Below, one piece after another: positions 19,339 through 27,536 of a stretch of DNA of 34,639 bases (position 1 is the stretch's first letter; each line of letters begins with the position of its first letter). A program made the position numbers and the translations under genes. The stretch lies in assembly GCA_030608005.1 (NCBI GenBank), contig JAUWIX010000013.1:1-34639 (forward strand). The letters run 5' to 3'. Below the pieces are notes generated by a model. It ran no database searches. It was not told the origin of the DNA and saw nothing but the letters and a program-made list of their open reading frames with translations. The stretch comes from Dehalococcoidia bacterium (GTDB lineage: Bacteria; Chloroflexota; Dehalococcoidia; Dehalococcoidales; BS750m-G39).

Positions 19339-20244
19339 CTATTCAATCCCAAAATTTTGTCTTAAAAAGTTTGTAATTTGAGAACAAACCTCAGGATATT
19401 GCCACCAGTAGTCGTGCCCCGGTGCTGCTATATAGTGAGGAGCGGTGCCAAAATCGTCCTCTGGCTCAGATAAACCAAACCAATTTTTCAAGTAGCCCCA
19501 AGCTATACCAAGGAAATCCCCCTGACAAAAGGAATCGGGGATTATCCCGTTACCAGTCAGCACCAGCGTCCTGTCCAACATAGTAGTCTGATGCCAGAAA
19601 GGAGGACCTGTCTGAATGCTATAAACCCGTGGATTATCCTCAAGAATTTCCATTGCGCCATCAGTGATAACAGCGCCAGTGCTCTCACCAGCCAGGATAA
19701 TCTTAAGGTCGGGAATATGGCTGGTGAGAAACTCGGCGCTACAGGCTAAATCCTTAGCCTTTGATTGGTAGCCAGTGAGCATTTCCCCAACCTCATCCAG
19801 GCGCCCCTGAAAACTGTCAGCCACCCGCAGATAGTTCAACTCCAATGAGGTATAACTTAAGCCTTCCAGCTCAGATTCAACGCCGTTAAAAATACTCCAC
19901 CAACCCGGTGAATCCTCCACCAAATTCCACCCCCAACCACCCGAGTTAAAGACAATAACAAAATCCTTATCCTCAGCCTCCAAATATATTGCCAATAGCT
20001 GATTGACAAAATCATCACATTTCTCCTGGCAATCTCCGAATAGCTCCATAGCTAACCCAGTGGCATCATCTATCACCGATTGTGGTACAGTCGAAATGTC
20101 AGTAAGGGTTAAGGGGAGACCTTCAGCCCCAATCTCACAGGTTACCCCAGACTCGGAATATGAGGCGGCCAGCACCACCATACCAAGCAACAGGACTAAG
20201 CCTAACGCTATTACTATCCCAAGCCGGCGAATCTTACTTGCCAT
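19339..20244 (-). CDS. membrane-anchored or secreted alpha/beta-hydrolase-like protein of unknown function
   Basis: N-terminal signal/TM IVIALGLVLLLGMVVLAASY; nucleophile-elbow-like AGESTGAV. Confidence 0.6.
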   Translation of the reverse strand: MASKIRRLGIVIALGLVLLLGMVVLAASYSESGVTCEIGAEGLPLTLTDISTVPQSVIDDATGLAMELFGDCQEKCDDFVNQLLAIYLEAEDKDFVIVFNSGGWGWNLVEDSPGWWSIFNGVESELEGLSYTSLELNYLRVADSFQGRLDEVGEMLTGYQSKAKDLACSAEFLTSHIPDLKIILAGESTGAVITDGAMEILEDNPRVYSIQTGPPFWHQTTMLDRTLVLTGNGIIPDSFCQGDFLGIAWGYLKNWFGLSEPEDDFGTAPHYIAAPGHDYWWQYPEVCSQITNFLRQNFGIE

Positions 20245-20267
20245 TTAAACCTCTCACTATTTTGTCT

Positions 20268-21455
20268 CTAGCTGATAACGCTGGATAATGCGCTATCTAA
20301 AATGCCCAATGCCTCATCAACCTCCTCAGTCCCGATAATAAGGGGAGGCATAAGGCGCAAGGCGTTGGGCTTCAGTCGGTTAACCAATAAGCCCCGAGCA
20401 AGGCAAGCCATTACTAATGACTGGGCGATATCACTGCCGAACTCCATAGCCACCAACAACCCACGCCCACGAACATCAGTAATAAGCTGAAATTTCTGCT
20501 TCATCTCTTCCAGCCCGTTGATAAGATACTGTCCCACCGTCTTTGCCTTCCCGGCTATATCATTATCAATAATAAATTTTACTGTAGCATAGCCAGCAGC
20601 ACAGGCTAAGGGATTACCACCAAAGGTAGAGCCGTGGTCCCCGGGAGCGAACACTGCCACCCTCTCCTTAGCCAGAATAGCCCCAATGGGCACGCCACTG
20701 GCTAAACCCTTAGCTAATGTCATTATATCAGGTTCAATGCCATATTGCTCGTAAGCAAAGAGGGTTCCGGTTCGACCTATGCCAGTTTGAATTTCATCCA
20801 GAATGAGCAAGATACCCTTTTGCTCACACCAAGCTCGTATGGCGGTCAAATAGCTATCATCAGGCAGGTTAACCCCACCCTCCCCCTGCACCGGTTCCAG
20901 CATCACGGCACAGGTTTGCTCGGTAGTGGCTGACTTTATGGCTCCAACATTATTATACTCCACATTGACAAAGCCAGTGGGCAGAGGAAGATATGGCTGT
21001 TGGAATTTAGCCTGACCGGTAGCCGCCACCATAGCTAAAGTGCGACCATGAAAGGAACCCGAGGTGGTAATAACCTCATAGGCTCCACCCAGATAGCGCT
21101 GCCCATAACGCCGGGCTAACTTTACCGCCCCCTCATTAGCCTCAGCGCCGCTATTGCAAAAAAAGACCTTATCCAGACAGCTATTCTGGACTAAAAGCTC
21201 GGCCAAGCGAATCTGAGGAATAGTATAGAACTGGTTGGAAGCCTGAATAAGTATATGTGCCTGTTCGGTCACCGCTTGGGTAACCACCGGGTGGCAGTGC
21301 CCCAGACTATCCACTGCCCAGCCACCGAGAAAGTCAAGGTATTCCCGCCCATCTTCATCCCACACCCGTGCTCCCTGTCCCCTGACTATGGTTAAGGGTA
21401 CACGCTCGAAAGTTTGCATAAAGTATTGGTGCTCAAGCTCCTGCCAGAGACTCAT
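20268..21455 (-). CDS. argD: acetylornithine aminotransferase
   Basis: FFCNSGAEANEGAVKLARRYGQ, ILDEIQTGIGRTGTLFAYEQYGIEPDIMTLAKGLASGVPIGA. Confidence 0.95.
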   Translation of the reverse strand: MSLWQELEHQYFMQTFERVPLTIVRGQGARVWDEDGREYLDFLGGWAVDSLGHCHPVVTQAVTEQAHILIQASNQFYTIPQIRLAELLVQNSCLDKVFFCNSGAEANEGAVKLARRYGQRYLGGAYEVITTSGSFHGRTLAMVAATGQAKFQQPYLPLPTGFVNVEYNNVGAIKSATTEQTCAVMLEPVQGEGGVNLPDDSYLTAIRAWCEQKGILLILDEIQTGIGRTGTLFAYEQYGIEPDIMTLAKGLASGVPIGAILAKERVAVFAPGDHGSTFGGNPLACAAGYATVKFIIDNDIAGKAKTVGQYLINGLEEMKQKFQLITDVRGRGLLVAMEFGSDIAQSLVMACLARGLLVNRLKPNALRLMPPLIIGTEEVDEALGILDSALSSVIS

Positions 21456-21489
21456 TTTCCCACGCCTTTCTCCCTATTTAGTGAGGGTT

Positions 21490-21652
21490 TATTCTACCTC
21501 ACCCCTTAGATATTTACTTAGCAACCCTCCCCCTTTAAGCACCCAGAAAAATCTTTGATTTTCCTGGGGACCCGCTTTATCCCCCTCCCTTACAAGGGAG
21601 GGGGAAGATTTGTTTTTGAGAGGGACTTTGCCCCTCTAAAACTCCTCTCATA
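21490..21652. repeat. Interspersed repeat, copy E, carrying a nested AT-core hairpin
   Basis: ctacctcaccccttag...cccagaaaaatctttgattttcctggg...ccccctcccttacaagggaggggga...gagggactttgcccctc. Confidence 0.8.
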
Positions 21653-21655
21653 TAA

Positions 21656-22453
21656 TTACTTCCCTATGGTGGTGCCACCACCACCTCCTCCTCCTCCTCC
21701 TTCCATTTCATTGAGCAAGGCGTGCCGCTGCCGACCATCTATGATGCGAGTAGTTGAAGTGCCAGACAAAGCTCTCAGGCAGGCTTTAATCTTGGGAATC
21801 ATCCCCCCTGAAGCCACACCTGAAGCCACCAGAGCTTCAGCTTCATCAGGTGATAGACGAGACAGCAAATTGCCTGATTGGTCACAGATACCAACTACAT
21901 CGGTCAAAAAGATAAGCCTCTCGGCACCAATGGCGGCAGCAATTTCACCAGCTACAGCATCAGCATTGATGTTAAGCACCTGCAGCGCTTTATCTGGCTT
22001 ATCAGTAGCATGAAGGCTAACCGGAGCAATTACCGGGATATAGCCAGACTTTAGTAGTGCTTCTAGGGGAGCGGGATTTACTTTCGCCACCGTGCCAACA
22101 TAGCCCAGCTCCTCGTCCTTAATCCTGCCTTGAATGAAAGCTCCGTCCACGCCGCTAATACCTACCGCATTTCCACCCAAGCTATTGATAGCAGCTACAA
22201 TCTCCTTATTGACCAGTCCAGCCAGCACTGAAATCACCACCTCAAGCGTGGCCTCATCGGTTACCCGCTCGCCGTGGACAAATCGGCTAGAAATCCCTTG
22301 CTTTTCAAGCCAATCGGTTATCAGTTTACCACCGCCATGGACTACAACCAATGATTTACCCTGCTGCTGGAGATAAACTATGTCCTCAACAGTGGTACCC
22401 AAGGTGGCACCACCGAGCTTAACTACGATAATGGAATTATTTATTAACCTCAC
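21656..22453 (-). CDS. argB: acetylglutamate kinase
   Basis: IIVVKLGGATLG, VVHGGGKLITDWL, ADAVAGEIAAAIGAERLIFLTDV. Start placed at GTG 22453 because the ORF-track N-terminus (to 22540) is repeat-encoded. Confidence 0.93.
   Translation of the reverse strand: MRLINNSIIVVKLGGATLGTTVEDIVYLQQQGKSLVVVHGGGKLITDWLEKQGISSRFVHGERVTDEATLEVVISVLAGLVNKEIVAAINSLGGNAVGISGVDGAFIQGRIKDEELGYVGTVAKVNPAPLEALLKSGYIPVIAPVSLHATDKPDKALQVLNINADAVAGEIAAAIGAERLIFLTDVVGICDQSGNLLSRLSPDEAEALVASGVASGGMIPKIKACLRALSGTSTTRIIDGRQRHALLNEMEGGGGGGGGGTTIGK
21667..21702. repeat. GGN/CCN microsatellite encoding the Gly tract at the ArgB C-terminus
   Basis: tggtggtgccaccaccacctcctcctcctcctccttcc; translation MEGGGGGGGGGTTIGK. Confidence 0.85.
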
Positions 22454-22530
22454 CCCCTTGATCCCCCTCTCCTTCAAAGGAGAGGGGGAAATACAGATTC
22501 TGAAGGGGCGAAGCCCCTTCACTCTCCCCT
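22438..22530. repeat. Interspersed repeat, copy F (between argJ and argB)
   Basis: ttattaacctcacccccttgatccccctctccttcaaaggagagggggaa...gaaggggcgaagccccttc. Confidence 0.88.
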
Positions 22531-22543
22531 TAATAAACAAAAA

Positions 22544-23761
22544 TCAGGTCATGTAGCGACTGTTAATAGTTACATATTCCTCAGACAGGTCGCAACCCCA
22601 GGCGGTGGCTTTGCCGGAGCCCAGGTTAAGGTTCAAATTTATAGATACCTCTCTTCCCTTTAATAGCTGGATTACACTTCGCTTACTAAAGGGCAAGGGT
22701 CTGCCCGCCTTTACCAACGGGATATCGCCAATATAAAGGTCAGTCTTTGATTCCACCATCTCCACCCCACTCCGCCCCACCGCCGCCATAACCCGCCCCC
22801 AATTAGGGTCAGCGCCATGAACCGCCGCCTTCACCAGGAGCGAGGTTACCACTGTTCTGGCAGCCAGCCTAGCTTCAGCAAGACCGGGGGCACCAACGAC
22901 AGTTACCTCAATAAGCTTAGTCGCCCCCTCACCGTCACGAGCAATACATTTAGCCAAATAGATACAAACTTGCTCAAGGGCTTGCTGAAAAGCATCAGCC
23001 CGCTCACTACCTGATGACACTGGCTCGCTTTCTGCCAGTCCATTAGCCATTATAAGCACCATATCATTAGGGCTGGTATCGCCATCAATAGAAATCATAT
23101 TAAAGGAGATGTCCACCGCCTTTTTCAGAGCCGATTGGAGAAAATCTATTTCTACGGCGGCGTCGGTGGTGAGGAAGCAAAGCAAAGTTGCCAGATTGGG
23201 GTGAATCATCCCTGAGCCTTTGGCTACCCCACCAATGGAGAACTTATTGCCATCTTTCTTGACCGCCACCGCCGTTTCCTTAGCTAAGGTATCAGTAGTC
23301 ATCATCGCCTTTGCCAGCTCATGACCACCATTACGAGAAAGGATAACCTGTTCTATACCACTTCTTATGCGCTTCATCGGTAGCGGCAGACCAATCACCC
23401 CGGTGCTGGCAACCAGGACATCCTCAGGCAATATTCCGATGCCCTCGGCGGTTAGCTTTGCCATCTCAGTGGCATGGGTAAGACCCTTTCCACCGGTAAA
23501 GGCATTGGCACAACCGCTATTTACCACCACTGCCAGGGCTCTCCCTTGTTGTAGCCTTTGCTGACACAAAACCAACGGGGCTGCCTTAATACGATTGGTG
23601 GTAAATAAACCTGTAGCCACACAGGGCGCCTCAGAAAAGAGGATGCCAAGGTCTAGTTTATCTCTGGCTTTTTTACTTATCCCGGCGCAGGTAGCACCGG
23701 CAAAAAAACCCTCAGGCGAAGTAACACCGCCTTCAGGAATGAACTCAATTTCGGCTTCCAC
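22544..23761 (-). CDS. argJ: bifunctional glutamate N-acetyltransferase / amino-acid acetyltransferase
   Basis: VVNSGCANAFTGGKGL, GVAKGSGMIHPNLATLLCFLTTDA, DGDTSPNDMVLIMANG, DPNWGRVMAAVGRSG. Confidence 0.96.
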   Translation of the reverse strand: MEAEIEFIPEGGVTSPEGFFAGATCAGISKKARDKLDLGILFSEAPCVATGLFTTNRIKAAPLVLCQQRLQQGRALAVVVNSGCANAFTGGKGLTHATEMAKLTAEGIGILPEDVLVASTGVIGLPLPMKRIRSGIEQVILSRNGGHELAKAMMTTDTLAKETAVAVKKDGNKFSIGGVAKGSGMIHPNLATLLCFLTTDAAVEIDFLQSALKKAVDISFNMISIDGDTSPNDMVLIMANGLAESEPVSSGSERADAFQQALEQVCIYLAKCIARDGEGATKLIEVTVVGAPGLAEARLAARTVVTSLLVKAAVHGADPNWGRVMAAVGRSGVEMVESKTDLYIGDIPLVKAGRPLPFSKRSVIQLLKGREVSINLNLNLGSGKATAWGCDLSEEYVTINSRYMT

Positions 23762-23807
23762 TATAAATAAACTATACCATACTGGATAGAGCTAGGCAAT
23801 GATTATC

Positions 23808-24016
23808 TATCAACCTCACCCCCTTAGGTTTTTGTTAGTAACCCTATCCCCCTTTATCCCCCTTTATCCCCCTTCCCCTTATCAAGGGGAAGGGGGAAGT
23901 TAATTAAAAAGAGGGGCTTCGCCCCTCTAAAACTCCCCTTAATTATTGCTCCAGAGTAAGGAGAGGGGGAAGAATGGTTTTTTGAAGGGGGCAGAGCCCC
24001 CTTCATACTACCCCTG
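23808..24016. repeat. Compound interspersed repeat, copy G
   Basis: caacctcacccccttagg...ccccctttatccccctttatcccccttccccttatcaaggggaaggggga...aaagaggggcttcgcccctct...ttgctccagagtaaggagaggggga...gaagggggcagagcccccttc. Confidence 0.88.
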
Positions 24017-24093
24017 ATAAACGCTCTATGGTAGAAATTTATGTATAGTGATAGAATGTTTGAAACGTGTTGATAAGGAGGCTTAAAGCAGAA

Positions 24094-24657
24094 ATGGAAT
24101 TAAAGACAGTCTATTTTGAAAAGCCGGGTAGGGAGAATACTGAGGAGGTGCTCCGCACCGCTAAACAGCGGGCGGAGGAATTGGGTATCAAAACTATACT
24201 GGTAGCATCCACCAGAGGCGATACCGCAATAAGAGCTACAGAAGTCTTCAACAAGTCAAGGGTCATCGTGGTCAGCCACTCTACTGGCATACGTGAGCCC
24301 AATACCCAGGAATTCACCGAGGAGAATAGGAAAATAGTTGAGAGTAAGGGGGGCACCATACTTACTGCTACCCATGCCTTTGGTGGACTGAGTCGCGCCA
24401 TGCGTAAGAAATTCAATATGTTTGTTCTGGGAGAGGTAATCGCCGATACCCTGCGTATTTTTGGTCAGGGGATGAAGGTAGTTTGTGAGATATCAATGAT
24501 GGCTGCCGACAGTGGACTGGTGCGCACCGATGAGGATGTTATTGCTATCGCTGGCAGCAGCCGAGGCGCCGATACTGCCATAGTGCTGAAGCCGGTCAAC
24601 ACCCACGACTTTTTCGACCTCAAGATTAAAGAGATTCTGTGCAAACCCCACTTCTAA
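24094..24657 (+). CDS. pyruvate kinase alpha/beta (C-terminal)-domain-like protein
   Basis: MELKTVYFEKPGRENTEEVLRTAKQRAEELGIKTILVASTRGDTAIRATEVF...VVSHSTGIREPN; start trimmed from 24067. Confidence 0.7.
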   Translation: MELKTVYFEKPGRENTEEVLRTAKQRAEELGIKTILVASTRGDTAIRATEVFNKSRVIVVSHSTGIREPNTQEFTEENRKIVESKGGTILTATHAFGGLSRAMRKKFNMFVLGEVIADTLRIFGQGMKVVCEISMMAADSGLVRTDEDVIAIAGSSRGADTAIVLKPVNTHDFFDLKIKEILCKPHF

Positions 24658-24667
24658 TATTTATTTT

Positions 24668-24832
24668 ATGGTAACCCTATCCCCCTTTATCCCCCTTCCC
24701 CTTGCCAAGGGGAAGGGGGAGGTTAATTAAAAAGAGGGGCTTCGCCCCCCTAAAACTCCCCTTAATTATTGCTCCAGAGTAAGGAGAGGGGGAGGTTATT
24801 TTTTTAAGGGGCTAACACCCCTTTGACCCTTT
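24668..24832. repeat. Compound interspersed repeat, copy H, near-identical to copy G
   Basis: taaccctatccccctttatcccccttccccttgccaaggggaagggggaggttaattaaaaagaggggcttcgccccc...ttgctccagagtaaggagagggggag. Confidence 0.88.
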
Positions 24833-24884
24833 CATCACCTACCTTGCAATCTGGAGCTAGCACAGGTAAACTTAATCTCGGATT

Positions 24885-25646
24885 ATGAAAATCATACGCT
24901 TTGCCATTGACAATAAGGTCAAATATGGCATTTTAGAAGGCGAATCTATTCAGGCTATTGAGGACAAGCCTTTCCGCTACATTAAACCCTCTGACCACTA
25001 CTACCAGATAAGCGAGGTTAAACTCCTCTCCCCATGCACCCCCTCTAAAATAGTGGCTCTGGGGCTTAACTACCACAGCCACGCCAAAGAAATCAATGCC
25101 CCCCTCCCCAATGCCCCCCTGATTTTCCTCAAACCTTCAACGGCGGTAATAGGACCGGAGGAAAATATTAGCTACCCCTCCAGCTCACATAGAGTTGACT
25201 ATGAGGGTGAGCTGGGGGTGGTCATTAAGAAACCAGTGTGGCTGGTATCAGAAGAGGACGCACTGGACTATGTCCTGGGCTACACCTGCTTTAATGATAT
25301 TACCGCCCGCGACCTGCAGTACCACGATAAGCAGTGGACTCGAGCCAAGAGTTTTGACACCTTTGCCGCCGTGGGACCCTGTATTGAGACTGAACTAGAG
25401 CCGGGAAACGTTGTTTTAGAGACATACCTGAATGGGGAACTCAAGCAGCAAGCCAACACCAGCGACCTTATCTATTCCGTGCCGGAACTGATAAACTTTA
25501 TCTCCCATGTAATGACCCTAGTGCCGGGGGATATTATCGCTACCGGAACGCCCAGCGGCATTGGACCGATGTATCCCTGCAATACGGTAGAGATAAAGAT
25601 AGAGGGAATAGGCACGCTGAGGAATTATGTAGTCAAAAAGGAATAG
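24885..25646 (+). CDS. fumarylacetoacetate hydrolase family protein
   Basis: KIVALGLNYHSHAKEI, VDYEGELGVVIKK, GYTCFNDITARDLQ, GDIIATGTPSGIGPM. Confidence 0.95.
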   Translation: MKIIRFAIDNKVKYGILEGESIQAIEDKPFRYIKPSDHYYQISEVKLLSPCTPSKIVALGLNYHSHAKEINAPLPNAPLIFLKPSTAVIGPEENISYPSSSHRVDYEGELGVVIKKPVWLVSEEDALDYVLGYTCFNDITARDLQYHDKQWTRAKSFDTFAAVGPCIETELEPGNVVLETYLNGELKQQANTSDLIYSVPELINFISHVMTLVPGDIIATGTPSGIGPMYPCNTVEIKIEGIGTLRNYVVKKE

Positions 25647-25660
25647 AGGGTAATTGTTGA

Positions 25661-25757
25661 ACATCACCCCCTTAATCCCCCTCTCCTTGGGAAGGAGAGG
25701 GGGAGGTTGTTTTTTGAAGGGGCTTACGCCCCTTTGACCTTCCCTGATAAAAGAGTT
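25661..25757. repeat. Interspersed repeat, copy I
   Basis: catcacccccttaatccccctctccttgggaaggagagggggagg...gaaggggcttacgcccctt. Confidence 0.85.
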
Positions 25758-25824
25758 GTATGGTAAAGGGTTGGAGACGGTGGTAGAATGTGTGAAAAGC
25801 TTTTTAAACCATGCATAATTAGTA

Positions 25825-25853
25825 TTGACAAATATTACCTGTGGGGTTATAAT
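25825..25853 (+). promoter_or_regulatory. consensus sigma70 promoter of higBA
   Basis: TTGACA (25825-25830), 17 bp spacer, TATAAT (25848-25853): consensus hexamers at optimal spacing. Confidence 0.85.
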
Positions 25854-25858
25854 TTATT

Positions 25859-26209
25859 GTGTACTATATTGACTACTATACGGAGCCCAGCGGGCGCAAA
25901 CCTGTTGCTGAGTGGCTCAATAGTTTAGATAAGAAAACACGCGAGTATATGCGAGACAAAGTAGTTCGGTTACAGCAAAATGGGCTTATGCTCCTTAATA
26001 CCAGTATGATGAAACCTATAAAAGGCTGCGGTGGTCATTTTTATGAGCTAAAATATAGCAATTATAGGATTGCAGTATATCACGATACAGCAAGAGATAT
26101 ATTCATTCTCTTACACGGGTTTAAGAAAGAGCGAAGACGAGAGCCAATAGAAATTAGGACAGCATGTTCCAGACTCCGTGAATACCAATCGAGGAGGCAA
26201 ATCCCATGA
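25859..26209 (+). CDS. higB: HigB/RelE-like toxin (phage-derived Gp49-like family)
   Basis: YTEPSGRKPVAEWLNSLDKKTREYMRDKV...GCGGHFYELKYSNYRIAVYHDTARDIFILLHGFKKE. Confidence 0.88.
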   Translation: MYYIDYYTEPSGRKPVAEWLNSLDKKTREYMRDKVVRLQQNGLMLLNTSMMKPIKGCGGHFYELKYSNYRIAVYHDTARDIFILLHGFKKERRREPIEIRTACSRLREYQSRRQIP

Positions 26210-26547
26210 CTAGGACATTTGAGAGTGACCTAAAACAGGAACTTCAAGACCCAGAGTTTGCAAAAATGTTTGGGGCAGCTCAGGCAAAATCTAGTTTTGC
26301 AATAACTTTATCTAAAGCCAGAGCAAAATTAGGTCTGACACAAAAAGGACTTGCTACCAAGGTAGGTGTGTCTCAAGCATATATAGCTAAACTAGAGGGA
26401 GGAGAAGCAAATCCAACGCTGGAAAGGATTGGCAGCCTATTGGCAATCCTTGGACTGAGTCTTACCACGGGTACGACTACACTATCACCATATCCTGAGA
26501 CTTTACCTCGGGAAACGGTGTCACCAAAAACGGCGACTAAGGTATAG
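26206..26547 (+). CDS. higA: XRE-family antitoxin (HigA-like)
   Basis: ALSKARAKLGLTQKGLATKVGVSQAYIAKLEGGEANPTLERIGSLLAILGL-type HTH; 4-nt overlap with the toxin gene. Confidence 0.9.
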   Translation: MTRTFESDLKQELQDPEFAKMFGAAQAKSSFAITLSKARAKLGLTQKGLATKVGVSQAYIAKLEGGEANPTLERIGSLLAILGLSLTTGTTTLSPYPETLPRETVSPKTATKV

Positions 26548-26550
26548 GTT

Positions 26551-26655
26551 TTTCTACCTCACCCCCTCAGTCCCCCTCTCCTTGAAAATTTGGGAAGGAG
26601 AGGGGGAAGTTTGTTTTTTAAAGGGGCTAACGCCCCTTTAACCCCTGATAAAAGA
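26551..26655. repeat. Interspersed repeat, copy J
   Basis: ctacctcaccccctcagtccccctctccttgaaaatttgggaaggagaggggga...aaaggggctaacgcccctttaa. Confidence 0.85.
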
Positions 26656-26723
26656 GATGTGTGGCAAAGGCTAATAAGCTGTGCTATAATGTTGATGGAA
26701 AAAGTAACGGGTGATTTGAAATA

Positions 26724-26751
26724 TTGACAGTTTGACAACAAACATTATATA
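26724..26751 (+). promoter_or_regulatory. sigma70-like promoter for the three-gene orphan operon
   Basis: TTGACA (26724-26729), 16 bp, TATATA (26746-26751). Confidence 0.6.
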
Positions 26752-26781
26752 TTAATTGCATTATTTGCATTGGAGAGTGCC

Positions 26782-27087
26782 ATGGCAAAGAAAACAAAAA
26801 AGAGTTTGGAAACTGAACATCACGAAGTGTCAGTGCCATCGATGTACTCAAATACATTTGGAATAGGCTCTACTGATACAGAGGTTGCTATAAACTTTGG
26901 CTTGTCTACACTCAGTTATTTTGAACCCCATGATGATGAGGATGTTCCAGTTGCCCGCATATTCTTATCTTGGGAGGTAGCTGAGAGCCTAGCAGAAACT
27001 CTAAGAGATGTATGTGAGAAGCATAAAAAACCTCAAAAGCCAAAGCGAAAGAGTAAAACTAAAGGGGAAGGAGGTTCAGGCAGGTAA
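26782..27087 (+). CDS. DUF3467-like small protein
   Basis: MAKKTKKSLETEHHEVSVPSMYSNTFGIGSTDTEVAINFGLSTLSYFEPHDDEDVPVARIFLSWEVAESLAETLRDV; GGAGAG RBS. Confidence 0.6.
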   Translation: MAKKTKKSLETEHHEVSVPSMYSNTFGIGSTDTEVAINFGLSTLSYFEPHDDEDVPVARIFLSWEVAESLAETLRDVCEKHKKPQKPKRKSKTKGEGGSGR

Positions 27088-27536
27088 TGGCAGTCGATGC
27101 ATGTAAATTTAGCCATATGATGTTATACAGTCCCCGAATCAAGGCTCCAGAATATGCGAAATCAGGACTTCGCGGACATTTGAAGGGAAGTAGTCAGTTG
27201 CCAGCTAGAATTGAGAGGGAGACTCACTTCATAATTGTAGGTACAACCAAGGGCAGCTTTAAATCCGCAGAAATCAAAGGGGGGATAGGAACTATAAGCT
27301 TTAGCCGAAAGCCAGCACATTTACAGATGCCTTTTGTATCGAGGCAGCGGTTATTTGAAAGTAGGATTGAACAACTTGAAGAGCGATTTAACAAACTTGT
27401 TAGTAGCACATGGGGTTATTTGTTCAGTGAAAGAGATATCGAAGAGATGAGAGACCTATCTAAAGGTATGTTAGAAGGCAGCAAAAAGATGCGAGAGTTA
27501 GCCGAGCAATTACAAGAAGCGGATGACGAGGGTTGA
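27087..27536 (+). CDS. hypothetical protein, second gene of a coupled operon
   Basis: TAATG overlap with the previous gene, GGAGG RBS; C-terminal helical segment. Confidence 0.65.
   Translation: MAVDACKFSHMMLYSPRIKAPEYAKSGLRGHLKGSSQLPARIERETHFIIVGTTKGSFKSAEIKGGIGTISFSRKPAHLQMPFVSRQRLFESRIEQLEERFNKLVSSTWGYLFSERDIEEMRDLSKGMLEGSKKMRELAEQLQEADDEG

Noticed and set aside
21555-22013. Plus-strand ORF with a PPPPPPPPP tract
   Set aside because: Antisense to argB; the proline run is the complement of the ArgB glycine microsatellite.
26559-26741. Minus-strand ORF 60 aa
   Set aside because: Read largely through repeat copy J.
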